Of a stretch of 64,000 bases of DNA, positions 35,175-45,437 are shown piece after piece. The notes below the pieces were generated by a model. That model was not told where the DNA came from and did not search any database. It saw nothing but the letters and a program-made list of their open reading frames with translations. Position 1 is the stretch's first letter. Each line of letters begins with the position of its first letter. The position numbers and the translations under genes were made by a program. Origin of the DNA: Aeromonas enteropelogenes (lineage in GTDB: Bacteria > Pseudomonadota > Gammaproteobacteria > Enterobacterales > Aeromonadaceae); assembly GCF_000819845.1 (NCBI RefSeq), contig NZ_CDCG01000004.1:1-64000 (forward strand), in the 5' to 3' direction.

Positions 35175-36443
35175 TCAGGCCTCCAGCGCCTGATCCAGAT
35201 CTGCCAGTATGTCCTCGATCGCCTCGATCCCCACCGACAGCCGGATCATCTCAGGTTTGACCCCGGCCTTGGCCTGCTCCTCTTCGCTCAGCTGGCGATG
35301 GGTGGTGGAGGCGGGGTGACAGGCCAGCGACTTGGCGTCGCCGATGTTGACCAGACGCTTGAAGATCTTCAGTGCATCGTAGAAGCGCACGCCTGCCTCG
35401 TAGCCCTCTTTCAGGCCAAACGAGAGGATGGCCGAGGGGCGGCCGGCCATGTACTTCTCCGCCAGCAGGTAGTGGGGGTGACCCGGCAGACCGGCGTAGC
35501 TGACCCAGGCCACCTTGGGGTGATGCTTGAGGTGGTGGGCGACCTGCAGGGCGTTGTCCACATGGCGCTCCATGCGCAGGCTCAGGGTCTCCAGCCCCTG
35601 CAGCAGCAGGAAGGCGTTCATGGGGGCGAGTGCCGCACCTGTGTTGCGCAAGGGCACGGTGCGCACCCGACCGATGAAGGCCGCCGGGCCAAAGGCCTCG
35701 GTGTAGACCACCCCGTGGTAGGAGGGCTCGGGTTGGGTGAGCTGGGGAAAGCGGTCGGCGTGATCCGCCCAGGGGAACTTGCCCGAGTCGACCACTACAC
35801 CGCCCAGCGAGTTGCCGTGACCGCCGACGTATTTGGTGAGGCTGTGGACGACGATGTCGGCACCGTGCTCGATGGGTTTGCACAAGACCGGGGTGGCGAC
35901 CGTGTTGTCGACGATGAGCGGCACGCCGCGGGCGTGGGCCACCCTGGCCAGGGCGGCGATGTCGACTATGTTGCCTGCCGGATTGCCGATGCTCTCGCAA
36001 TAGACCGCCTTGGTCTTGTCGTCGATGAGGGCGGCGATGGCCTCGGCGCTGTCATCCCTGGCAAAGCGCACCTCGACCCCGAAGCTCGGCAGCATGTGGG
36101 CAAACAGGGTGTAGGTACCGCCATAGAGCTGGGGCGTGGAGACGATGTTGTCGCCGGCGGCGGTCAGCGCCTGGATGGCGTAGGTGATGGCGGCGGAACC
36201 GGCCGAAACCACCAGCGCGGCTATGCCCCCTTCCAGCGCAGCCATCCGCTGCTCCAGCACATCGTTGGTGGGATTCATGATGCGGGTGTAGATGTTGCCC
36301 GGCACCGCCAGGTTGAACAGATCCGCCCCGTGCTGGGCGCTCTCGAATTCGTAGGCCACCGTCTGGTAGATGGGCACGGCCACCGCCTTGGTGGTGGGGT
36401 CGTTGGCAAAGCCGTGGTGCAGGGCCAGGGTCGCATCTTTCAT
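35175..36443 (-). CDS. metY: O-acetylhomoserine aminocarboxypropyltransferase (sulfhydrylase)
   Basis: 422 aa, typical MetY length. It is a PLP enzyme of the Cys/Met metabolism family: GNIYTRIMNPTNDVLEQRMAALEGG, AVYCESIGNPAGNIVDI, and the PLP lysine in VVHSLTKYVGGHGNSLGG. It joins O-acetylhomoserine with sulfide to give homocysteine, or acts in related sulfur transfer. AAGGAG precedes ATG 36443. The open frame continues another 505 codons upstream, but that is only GC-rich antisense of the sgrR region. A short inverted repeat at 36479-36497 lies in its leader. Confidence 0.92.
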   Translation of the reverse strand: MKDATLALHHGFANDPTTKAVAVPIYQTVAYEFESAQHGADLFNLAVPGNIYTRIMNPTNDVLEQRMAALEGGIAALVVSAGSAAITYAIQALTAAGDNIVSTPQLYGGTYTLFAHMLPSFGVEVRFARDDSAEAIAALIDDKTKAVYCESIGNPAGNIVDIAALARVAHARGVPLIVDNTVATPVLCKPIEHGADIVVHSLTKYVGGHGNSLGGVVVDSGKFPWADHADRFPQLTQPEPSYHGVVYTEAFGPAAFIGRVRTVPLRNTGAALAPMNAFLLLQGLETLSLRMERHVDNALQVAHHLKHHPKVAWVSYAGLPGHPHYLLAEKYMAGRPSAILSFGLKEGYEAGVRFYDALKIFKRLVNIGDAKSLACHPASTTHRQLSEEEQAKAGVKPEMIRLSVGIEAIEDILADLDQALEA

Positions 36444-36478
36444 CACACACTCCTTGTTGGATGTCACCATTATGGATG

Positions 36479-36497
36479 GATAGACGTCCAATCTATC
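36479..36497. promoter_or_regulatory. Inverted repeat, possible MetJ-like box, upstream of metY
   Basis: GATAGA and TCTATC arms flank CGTCCAA. Within it AGACGTCC (36482-36489) matches seven of eight bases of the MetJ operator unit AGACGTCT; adjoining 8-mers match poorly. It could be a weak MetJ site for metY or part of an RNA structure in the sgrT transcript. Confidence 0.3.
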
Positions 36498-36550
36498 AGT
36501 CCCGTGGCCGATGTAAACAGGCAGATCTCCCGTATCTATTCCCTGCCATG

Positions 36551-36727
36551 TCAGAGGCGGCGGCGATATTCCCTGTCGTCGATCTGGTTCATGTCCCACT
36601 GCATCAGGCGATTGAGCTGGCTCATGGGATCCTCGATAAACGGCAGCGGACGGGGCAGGATCCGCTTGAAGTAACGGCGTAGGTACTGCTGGATCCGGTT
36701 CGGTTTGGGGGGGATGACCTGGTTCAT
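36551..36727 (-). CDS. sgrT: SgrT-like small protein (58 aa)
   Basis: A 58-codon ORF with a good AGGAG site 8 bases before ATG 36727, divergent from sgrR with 70 bp between. The protein has a basic N-terminal part with IQQYLRRYFKRI and a C-terminal NRLMQWDMNQIDDRE. E. coli SgrT (43 aa, encoded inside the SgrS small RNA directly divergent from sgrR) has a similar QFYQHYF start and LMQWDD end as I recall it. SgrT inhibits the glucose PTS transporter PtsG under glucose-phosphate stress. Position plus the shared LMQWD motif make this a convincing but longer homologue. It probably depends on SgrR for expression. Confidence 0.7.
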   Translation of the reverse strand: MNQVIPPKPNRIQQYLRRYFKRILPRPLPFIEDPMSQLNRLMQWDMNQIDDREYRRRL

Positions 36728-36797
36728 GATGGGGCTCCTGTGGGTTCTCTCTCATGTTCACCGGCAGTATTGAGCTAAAATGAGGAAGTAAAAACTG

Positions 36798-38540
36798 ATG
36801 ACTTATTGCAACGGGATTTCCTCTTTTATGCCGACCGGTCGCCTCTACCAGCAATTTCAACGACTCGCCCAGCAGCTTGGCTGCGATGAGCGGGAGATCA
36901 GCCTCGCCGAGGTGGCGGATCTGCTCTGCTGCACCCCGCGCAATGCCCGCCTGCTGCTGCGCCGGATGCAGGAACAGGGCTGGCTCAGCTGGTCGGCGGA
37001 GGCGGGCAGGGGACGGCGCTCCCGGCTCACCCTGCTCGACAGTCAGGAGAGTCTGACTCGCCGTCGGCTGCGGGATCTGCTCAGTCAGGGCCAACTCGCC
37101 CAGGCGGTGCGGCTGGCCGAGGATCGGCTGGATCTGCTCACCCCGCTGCTCATCGAACAGCTCGGTCAGGCCACCCGGGAGGGGCGCCAGATCCTGCGGG
37201 TGCCCTACTACCGGCCGCTGCCCCAGCTGCTGCCCACCGGCCCCATGCGCCGCTCCGAGGTGCACCTCAGTCGCCAGATCTTCAACGGCCTCACCCGGCG
37301 AAATGAGGAAAATGGGGAAATCGAGGGGGATCTGGCCCACCACTGGGAGTGCCTCGGCCCCTGCCATTGGCGCTTCTACTTGAGGCCGGCGGTGCGTTTT
37401 CACCACGGCCGCGAGCTGGCGGTGGAGGACGCGATGGAGAGCCTGCTCGCCTTGCGGGATCGCCCGCTGTTCACCCATCTGGCGCGACTGGAGAGCCCCT
37501 GGCCGCGCACCCTGGATCTGCACCTCGACAGCCCGGATCCCCTGCTGCCCCACCTGCTGGCCGAGCCGGTGGCCGTCATATTGCCGCGCGAGCTCAAGGG
37601 GGAGGCGGGGTTTGCCCTGCAGCCGGTGGGCACGGGCCCTTACAAGGTGGCTGCCAACGATCCCCTGCACCTGTGTCTGGAGGCGTTCGACGACTACTTC
37701 GGGTTGCGTGCCCTGCTCGACGAGATCGACATCTGGATGCTGCCCGAGCTGGCGGAGCGGCTGGAGAGCCACCTGCAGCTGGGGCGCGACAGCCCGGAGC
37801 TTGGCACCATGCACGGCGAGTCCGAGCTCGAGTCCGGCTGCTACTTCCTGTTGCAGGACGACAGATCCGGATCCCTGCAGGATCCTGCCCTGCGCCAGTG
37901 GCTGGCACAGCTGCTCAACCCCATCGCCCTGATGGCCCGGGTCGCCCCCGAACTGCAACGGGGCTGGACCAGCGCGCTGGGGCTTCTACCTCACTGGCGC
38001 GAGGCGCAGCCCTCGCCTCTGCCCGCGCCGTCGCGGCGACCGACGCGGCTGGTGCTGGCCTACTTTAACCAGCACCTGGAGTTCAACGAGTGTGCCAACG
38101 CCATGAGCAGCCTGCTGGCCGAGCAGGGTATCGAGCTCGAGGTGCGTACCCTGGATTACGGCCGCTGGGTGAGCGGGGCAGATGAAGACGTGGATCTCTG
38201 GCTCGGTACCCTCAACCTGGAGCATGAACATGCCTTCGCCCCCTACGCCTGGCTGCAGGGCACGCCGCTGCTGCGCAGGGTATGGGCCGGCCAGCAGGAC
38301 TTGTGGCAGGGGTTGACCCAGTGGCGTACCCGCGGCGAGGAGCCAGGCCCGCGCGCTCTGCTGGCCGAGGTGCAACGCCAGGGTTGGTTCGTGCCGCTGT
38401 TTCACCACTGGCTGGAGCTGGAGAGCCGGGTCGGGGTGCACGGAGTTCGGATGACGGCGCTCGGCTGGTTCGATTTTCGCAGCGCCTGGCTGCGGCCCGA
38501 GCTGGCAGGGCCGCCGGAGGAGGAAAATCCTCGTCAGTAG
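36798..38540 (+). CDS. sgrR: SgrR-family transcriptional activator
   Basis: 580 aa (E. coli SgrR 551). The N-terminal winged helix (LAEVADLLCCTPRNARLLLRRMQEQGWLSWSAEAGRGRRSRLTLL) is followed by a family-5 solute-binding-like domain (VPYYRPLPQLLP, RRSEVHLSRQIFNGLTRRNEENGEIEGDLAHHWE, WRFYLRPAVRFHHGREL, TALGWFDFRSAW). These phrases run parallel to E. coli SgrR, which senses sugar-phosphate stress and activates sgrS. ATG 36798 has AGGAAG at 8 bp; ATG 36828 (MPTGRLYQQF) matches the E. coli N-terminus but lacks a ribosome site. Target: the divergent sgrT-like gene. Confidence 0.9.
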   Translation: MTYCNGISSFMPTGRLYQQFQRLAQQLGCDEREISLAEVADLLCCTPRNARLLLRRMQEQGWLSWSAEAGRGRRSRLTLLDSQESLTRRRLRDLLSQGQLAQAVRLAEDRLDLLTPLLIEQLGQATREGRQILRVPYYRPLPQLLPTGPMRRSEVHLSRQIFNGLTRRNEENGEIEGDLAHHWECLGPCHWRFYLRPAVRFHHGRELAVEDAMESLLALRDRPLFTHLARLESPWPRTLDLHLDSPDPLLPHLLAEPVAVILPRELKGEAGFALQPVGTGPYKVAANDPLHLCLEAFDDYFGLRALLDEIDIWMLPELAERLESHLQLGRDSPELGTMHGESELESGCYFLLQDDRSGSLQDPALRQWLAQLLNPIALMARVAPELQRGWTSALGLLPHWREAQPSPLPAPSRRPTRLVLAYFNQHLEFNECANAMSSLLAEQGIELEVRTLDYGRWVSGADEDVDLWLGTLNLEHEHAFAPYAWLQGTPLLRRVWAGQQDLWQGLTQWRTRGEEPGPRALLAEVQRQGWFVPLFHHWLELESRVGVHGVRMTALGWFDFRSAWLRPELAGPPEEENPRQ

Positions 38541-38629
38541 CCAGCCCGTTGGCTGCTGACAGACGGAGTCGCACTATCGCTCTGCCTGCCCCGAAATGGA
38601 GAAAATCGGCTGTAGGCGCACAGAATATG

Positions 38630-38663
38630 CAATAACCCTGTGCCATGCTGTTTCAGGTTATTG
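38630..38663. promoter_or_regulatory. Inverted repeat in katG promoter
   Basis: CAATAACC (38630-38637) and GGTTATTG (38656-38663) form a perfect 8-bp inverted repeat with an 18-base spacer, ending 24 bp before the katG start. It does not match the OxyR tetranucleotide pattern well, so the binding factor is unknown. Confidence 0.4.
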
Positions 38664-38675
38664 ACCATAAAGTAA

Positions 38676-40865
<2,190 letters not shown>

Positions 40866-40880
40866 GTTCCCTGAAACCAA

Positions 40881-40911
40881 GCCCCGCATGGCCTGCCGTG
40901 CGGGGCTTTTT
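40881..40911 (+). terminator. Terminator after katG
   Basis: An 8-bp GC stem (40881-40888 with 40899-40906), ten-base loop, five T residues. Confidence 0.9.
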
Positions 40912-41055
40912 GGTGCCCGGCCGGCCAGGTTGCGACACGCCATGGCGGTGACGAGCACCGCGGCATGTACCTGTCCTTTTGGGTCTCTCATCGGGTAACA
41001 TCTTGATCCATCAATGATGGCGAGTCGCCAATCCCTGCTGACAAGGAGTCACCCC

Positions 41056-41451
41056 ATGCTGGAAATGCAAATCCACCCCCGTTTTCAGGAGACAGATGCC
41101 CTCGGACACATCAACAATACGGTGCCGGCGGTCTGGTTCGAATCGGCGCGGGATCCCCTGTTCCGGATCTTCTCCCCCGAGCTGGACGTGCACAACTGGT
41201 ACTTGATCATCGCGGGCTACACGGTGCAGTTCAAACGGGAGCTGTTCTACGGTCAGCCGGTCCTGATCAAAACCGGGGTGCGCCGCATCGGTTCAAGCTC
41301 CTTCACGCTCTGGCAGGAAGCCTGGCAGGGAGGCGAGCTGGCCGTCACCGCCGAGACGACCCTGATCCATTTCGATTACCAAACCCGCCAGTCCCTGCCC
41401 CTGAGCGAGACCCATCGCGAGGGGCTGCGAGCCTGGCTGATAGAGAGTTAA
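41056..41451 (+). CDS. Acyl-CoA thioesterase (4HBT/hotdog family)
   Basis: 131 aa with the hotdog-fold signature FQETDALGHINNTVPAVWFESAR (the Asp of TDALGHINN is the usual catalytic acid) and YTVQFKRELFYGQPV. YbgC/FadM-like enzymes release fatty acids or hydroxybenzoate from CoA. AAGGAG precedes ATG 41056; the frame opens at 41014. The next gene follows after 32 bp. Confidence 0.87.
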   Translation: MLEMQIHPRFQETDALGHINNTVPAVWFESARDPLFRIFSPELDVHNWYLIIAGYTVQFKRELFYGQPVLIKTGVRRIGSSSFTLWQEAWQGGELAVTAETTLIHFDYQTRQSLPLSETHREGLRAWLIES

Positions 41452-41483
41452 CCCTGGCCTTGATGGCCAATGACAGGACACTT

Positions 41484-42197
41484 ATGCGCAATACCGTGAT
41501 CGCCCTGAGCCTCGGCTTGGGGCTGGGACTCTGTTCCCTTTCTGCCGTGGCAAGTCCCCTTGAAGAGCAGTTCACCCTGATGGAGAAGGGGGCCGATAGT
41601 GCCCTAGATACCCGGCTACTGAGTTACGACGGCGTCGACATCCAGGCCTGGATCGACGGCACCCCCGTCATCATCGCCGTGCCCATCATGAACGAGCAGG
41701 GCAAGCAGGAGGGGGAGAGCCGTTACTACTTCAAGGGGGGCAAGCTGTTCGGTGTGAAGGAGCCTGCCGCCCGGTTCGGTTTCGATGACGGGGGCAAGCT
41801 GGTCCAGTGGCTGGACGAGAAGGGTCAGCCCGCCGAGTTCGTCAGCAAGATGAGCATGCAGCAGCGCGAGAGCTGGCTCACCAAACGGGCTGCCGAGCTG
41901 GCTGGGCTGTTCGCACCCAGCCCGGCGGAGCGCAAGGCGGCCAGCGGCGGTGTCAAGCTCAAGGGGGCCGATCTTGCCCACTGGCTCTGCAGTGGCAAGC
42001 TGATGGTACTGGCCGGGGGCGACAAGGTGATCTTCGAGCAGGATAAGCTCAAGGTCGGCGAGCAGGGGATCGCGGGGGAGGTCTCCCTGCGCCAGGAGAA
42101 GGGGTGGCAGGATCTTGGCCTCCAGTGTGAGGTACAGGGCACCCAGGTGACTCGCCTCACCTGGCGGCCGCTACCTGGGGCCAACAAGCCGCAATGA
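41484..42197 (+). CDS. Secreted protein of unknown function
   Basis: 237 aa. A signal peptide (residues 1-24, SLSAVASPLEE) predicts export. The mature protein has repeated beta-strand-like segments (YDGVDIQAWIDGTPVIIAVPIMNEQGK, SRYYFKGGKLFGVKEPAARFGFDDGGKLVQW) and a C-terminal half with CSGKLMVLAGGDKVIFEQDKLKVG and one further Cys (LGLQCEV), which may form a disulphide. No family recognised. AGGA precedes ATG 41484. It may be co-transcribed with the thioesterase gene; a terminator follows. Confidence 0.7.
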   Translation: MRNTVIALSLGLGLGLCSLSAVASPLEEQFTLMEKGADSALDTRLLSYDGVDIQAWIDGTPVIIAVPIMNEQGKQEGESRYYFKGGKLFGVKEPAARFGFDDGGKLVQWLDEKGQPAEFVSKMSMQQRESWLTKRAAELAGLFAPSPAERKAASGGVKLKGADLAHWLCSGKLMVLAGGDKVIFEQDKLKVGEQGIAGEVSLRQEKGWQDLGLQCEVQGTQVTRLTWRPLPGANKPQ

Positions 42198-42205
42198 GAA
42201 AACAG

Positions 42206-42232
42206 CAAGGGGGCCATGTCGGCCCCCTTGTC
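42206..42232. terminator. Terminator between convergent genes (secreted protein and tyrS)
   Basis: A 10-bp stem (42206-42215 with 42221-42230) and a 5-base loop. T content on either side is modest; it probably serves both strands. Confidence 0.7.
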
Positions 42233-42248
42233 GTATCAGTCAGTTGGC

Positions 42249-43517
42249 TCAATCCAGCCACTCCACCAGATGGTACTGCTTCTTGCCCCGGCGCAGCAGC
42301 AGGTAGCGGCCAAACAGGTGATCGCCCCGGCCCAGCTGTTCATCCTGCCGGATTTCGCCGTTGAGGCTGATGGCTCCCGCCGCCAGCAGCTCGCGGGCGA
42401 TGCGCTTCGAGCTGACCAGGCCGCAGGCCACCAGCAGGCTTGCCAGGTCTGTCTCCCCCTCGATACGGCTGCTCGGCATGCCATCCTGCGCCAGCTGGGC
42501 CAGGTCGCTCTCCCCGAGGCGGGCCACATCGCCACAAAACAGCAGCTCGCTGATGCGCCGCGCCGCCGCCAGCGCCTCCTTGCCGTGGACCAGTTCGGTC
42601 AGCTCGTCCGCCAGCACCTGCTGCGCCTGCTTGCGTCCCTGCCGTGTGGCATCCTCCGCCTCCAGCTCGTCGATGGCAGCTAGGGGCAGGAAGCTGTAGT
42701 AGCGCAGGAAGCGGTAGACATCCTCGTCCGCGGTGCCGAGCCAGAACTGGTAGAAGGCATAGGGAGAGGTGAGCGCCGGATCGAGCCAGACGGCCCCGCT
42801 CTCGGTCTTGCCGAACTTGGTGCCATCGGCCTTGGTGATGAGGGGCAGGGTCATGCCGTAGACCTGGGCCTGATGGAGGCGGCGGGTGAGATCCATGCCG
42901 CTGGTGATGTTGCCCCACTGATCGTTGCCGCCGATCTGCAGGGTGCAGCCGAGGCGCTGGTGCAGCACGGCAAAGTCCTGGGACTGCAGCAGGGCGTAGG
43001 AGAACTCGGTGAAGGAGATGCCCTGATCCGGGCGGGCCAGCCGCTGGCGTACCGATTCCCGCGCCAGCATGGCGTTGACCGAGAAGTGCTTGCCGATGTC
43101 GCGCAGGAAGTCGAGGGCCGACATCTGCCCCATCCAGTCGGCGTTGTTGACCAGCATGGGGGCAGCCAGTCCGTCGCTGGCCGGTAGCAAAGCCTTGATC
43201 TGGGCCGACAGGCTGGCCACCCAGCCCTGCACGGTTTCGGCACTGTTGAGGGTTCGTTCGGTTGCCTTGAAACTGGGATCGCCGATAAGGCCGGTGGCGC
43301 CGCCCACCAGGGCCACCGGGGTGTGGCCAGCCAGCTGGAAGCGGCGCAGCATCAGCAGCGGCACCAGGTGGCCGATATGCAGGCTGCCGGCGGTGGGATC
43401 GAACCCGCAATAGACGGTGCGCGGCTCGGCCAGGTGGGAGGCCAGCGCCTCCGGGTCGGAATTCTGGGCGATAAGCCCGCGCCGGGTCAGCTCGTCAAGC
43501 AGATGGGGGTTGATCAT
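42249..43517 (-). CDS. tyrS: Tyrosyl-tRNA synthetase
   Basis: 422 aa (E. coli 424). It charges tRNA-Tyr with tyrosine. The class I signatures are present: HIGH-type [10 protein letters not shown] (residues about 43-52) and KMSKS-type KFGKTESG. Tyrosine-pocket wording [15 protein letters not shown] and [12 protein letters not shown] matches the bacterial enzyme, and the C-terminal S4 RNA-binding domain ends with [17 protein letters not shown] 43517 gives the family N-terminus. Confidence 0.97.
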   Translation of the reverse strand: MINPHLLDELTRRGLIAQNSDPEALASHLAEPRTVYCGFDPTAGSLHIGHLVPLLMLRRFQLAGHTPVALVGGATGLIGDPSFKATERTLNSAETVQGWVASLSAQIKALLPASDGLAAPMLVNNADWMGQMSALDFLRDIGKHFSVNAMLARESVRQRLARPDQGISFTEFSYALLQSQDFAVLHQRLGCTLQIGGNDQWGNITSGMDLTRRLHQAQVYGMTLPLITKADGTKFGKTESGAVWLDPALTSPYAFYQFWLGTADEDVYRFLRYYSFLPLAAIDELEAEDATRQGRKQAQQVLADELTELVHGKEALAAARRISELLFCGDVARLGESDLAQLAQDGMPSSRIEGETDLASLLVACGLVSSKRIARELLAAGAISLNGEIRQDEQLGRGDHLFGRYLLLRRGKKQYHLVEWLD

Positions 43518-43668
43518 GGGTGCTCCAACAACAGGGGAAAAGCCCTTATCCTCACTGTTAGGGGGGCCTCGCCGCCATGTCCCCCAGGGGACAGTTTTGC
43601 CACTGGCGTGCTAGCATCACAGGGGTATGACGGGGTGCCCTCTTCCCCGCAGCGGGAGCGACAACACC

Positions 43669-44502
43669 ATGACCGGCAGCCACTCATCCAGCACCAACCC
43701 ATCGCTTATTCCCCACCTGACCGAGGTGGTCGAGGCCCTGCACGGCAGTGCCTTTCCGGCGGCCCTGGTGCGTCTCATCCGCCAGCAGGTGGCCTTCGAT
43801 TGCGCGCTCTTGTTGGGAGTCGGCCAGCGCCCGGTTTACCTCTATGACAACCTGAGCCATCAGCGGGCCCTGCTGTTTGATCGCTACCTCACCAGCCACT
43901 TCAGTCAGGATCCCTTTATGCAGGCGTTGAAGGCGGGCCTGGGGGCCGGGGTCTGGACCCTGGCCCAGGTGTCACAGGGCAGGCTGGATCCCGACTATCG
44001 CCAGCATTTCTACCAGGCTACCGGCTGGCAGGAGGAGGTGGGGCTGATCCTGCCGGTGCGCGAGGAGCTGACCCTGGTGCTGTTTCTGGGGCGCCTCGGC
44101 AAGCGCCAGAGCCTTGAGGCGGCAGAGCTGGCCAGGCTGGAGGAGCTGTTCCCCCTGGTGCACTCACTTTGCCGCCAGCACTGGCAGCAGGCACAACCGC
44201 GGCTGGCGGAGGGGACCGCCCTGCCGGACAGCGCCCTTATCAAGAGGGCGGTGGAGCAGGGGATGGCGAGCGTGGGAGGGGATCTGCTCACCCGCCGGGA
44301 GCGGCAGGTGGCCGGGTTATTGCTGCAGGGGCTGGATACCGACGCGATTGCTGCCGAGCTCGGGATTGGCAGCGGCACGGTGAAGAATCACCGCAAGCAC
44401 CTTTATGGCAAGTTGCGCCTCGGTTCGCGCGCCGAGCTGTTCCATTTCTTCCTGAATCACCTGATCACGGCGCCACAGACTCCCGCCGGAGCGAGAGAGT
44501 AA
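43669..44502 (+). CDS. LuxR-family (helix-turn-helix) regulator
   Basis: About 277 aa. The C-terminal domain is a LuxR/FixJ-type helix-turn-helix (LLTRRERQVAGLLLQGLDTDAIAAELGIGSGTVKNHRKHLYGKLRLGSRAELFHFFL). The N-terminal 180 residues form a GAF-like or unclassified sensing region; I cannot match the conserved autoinducer-binding residues of quorum-sensing LuxR proteins. The frame opens at ATG 43627; ATG 43669 is equally possible and has only a weak GGGAG site. Divergent from tyrS. It ends 9 bp from the convergent binding-protein gene. Confidence 0.8.
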   Translation: MTGSHSSSTNPSLIPHLTEVVEALHGSAFPAALVRLIRQQVAFDCALLLGVGQRPVYLYDNLSHQRALLFDRYLTSHFSQDPFMQALKAGLGAGVWTLAQVSQGRLDPDYRQHFYQATGWQEEVGLILPVREELTLVLFLGRLGKRQSLEAAELARLEELFPLVHSLCRQHWQQAQPRLAEGTALPDSALIKRAVEQGMASVGGDLLTRRERQVAGLLLQGLDTDAIAAELGIGSGTVKNHRKHLYGKLRLGSRAELFHFFLNHLITAPQTPAGARE

Positions 44503-44511
44503 TGGCTGCGT

Positions 44512-45288
44512 TTATTTTATGCGCAGCAGAGGGGACTGGGATTTGGGCAGAGTACTGGCCTGCTGGTAACGGGCCAGCAACTGCTGGAACTCGCGGCTCT
44601 GGCGCACCTTGTCCAGTGCCTGCTGCAGGCGGGCGACCTGTCGTTTGTCGGCCAGCGGATTGAAGGCAAAGCAGTTGTCCTGCTCTTCCAGTATGGCGAC
44701 AGTGACGAAGTCTTCGTTGGGAAAGCCCAGCTCTCTGACCTGATGGCGCAACATCACCTCGTTGCCCGCCACCAGATCGGTGCGTGCCATGATGAGCTGG
44801 CGCACCACCTGATCCATCCGCTCGACTGCCATCATGTTGCCCGGGGCCAGTCCCCGGTTCAGCAACAGCTGTTCCCCCACGTCGGCTTGCATGACGCCGA
44901 TCCGCAGCGGGGCGAGATCCTCCCGGCTGGCGACTTTGGGGGCATTCTGTTTGCGGCCCATCAGGGAGACTCGTGAATTGCTGATGGGGCAGACCCAGAG
45001 AAAGTGGGGATCCCGCTCCCGGGTGCGCGCCGTACTGAACAACACGGCATCCGGTTGCTGGGTCAGCAGGTACCAGCCACGAGCCCAGGGCAGAAAGTGG
45101 ATGGGCTGCTCCGGCTCACCCATCTCGCGCCACATCAGGCGCAGCAGCTCGACGGCCATGCCGATGGATTTGCCGTCCTTGTCCTGGCCATTGAGCGGCA
45201 TGTTCTGCTCGGAATAGTAGATAAGCGCCGGCGCCGGGAGGGCAATCAGCAGAGAGAGCAAGGCGAGAGCCGCGAGCAGGTGGCGCAT
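44512..45288 (-). CDS. Periplasmic solute-binding protein, family 3 type
   Basis: 258 aa. A signal peptide (residues 1-21, LPAPALIYY) and a family-3 (amino-acid-type) binding fold: SEQNMPLNGQDKDGKSIGMAVELLRLMWREMG, LRIGVMQADVGEQLLLNRG, RTDLVAGNEVMLRHQVRELG. No permease or ATPase gene is adjacent. Many such lone Aeromonas/Vibrio proteins have unknown ligands. AAGGAG precedes ATG 45288; the frame opens at 45441. Confidence 0.82.
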   Translation of the reverse strand: MRHLLAALALLSLLIALPAPALIYYSEQNMPLNGQDKDGKSIGMAVELLRLMWREMGEPEQPIHFLPWARGWYLLTQQPDAVLFSTARTRERDPHFLWVCPISNSRVSLMGRKQNAPKVASREDLAPLRIGVMQADVGEQLLLNRGLAPGNMMAVERMDQVVRQLIMARTDLVAGNEVMLRHQVRELGFPNEDFVTVAILEEQDNCFAFNPLADKRQVARLQQALDKVRQSREFQQLLARYQQASTLPKSQSPLLRIK

Positions 45289-45407
45289 GGTGCACTCCTT
45301 CCATCGAGTGTGCCTGAGACTATCTAACAGTCTATGTGCCCTTTGCCATAACGTCACAAGCCGGTGATGGATATCCTGCGTCACCGGGCCAATCCAATAG
45401 AGCGGAA

Positions 45408-45436
45408 AAAAACAGGCCACCTTGCGGTGGCCTGTT
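45408..45436 (-). terminator. Terminator of the repeat lipoprotein gene
   Basis: An 11-bp stem (45411-45421 with 45426-45436) with a 4-base loop; on the minus strand it runs into a run of T. Confidence 0.9.
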
Positions 45437-45437
45437 G

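Noticed and set aside
35175-37958. A 927-codon minus-strand frame that extends metY N-terminally
   Set aside because: Only the last 422 codons match the sulfhydrylase, which has its own AAGGAG and ATG at 36443; the rest is antisense of sgrR.
43669-44502. Quorum-sensing LuxR receptor
   Set aside because: Only the helix-turn-helix is convincing; conserved autoinducer-pocket residues could not be identified and no luxI-type gene is adjacent.
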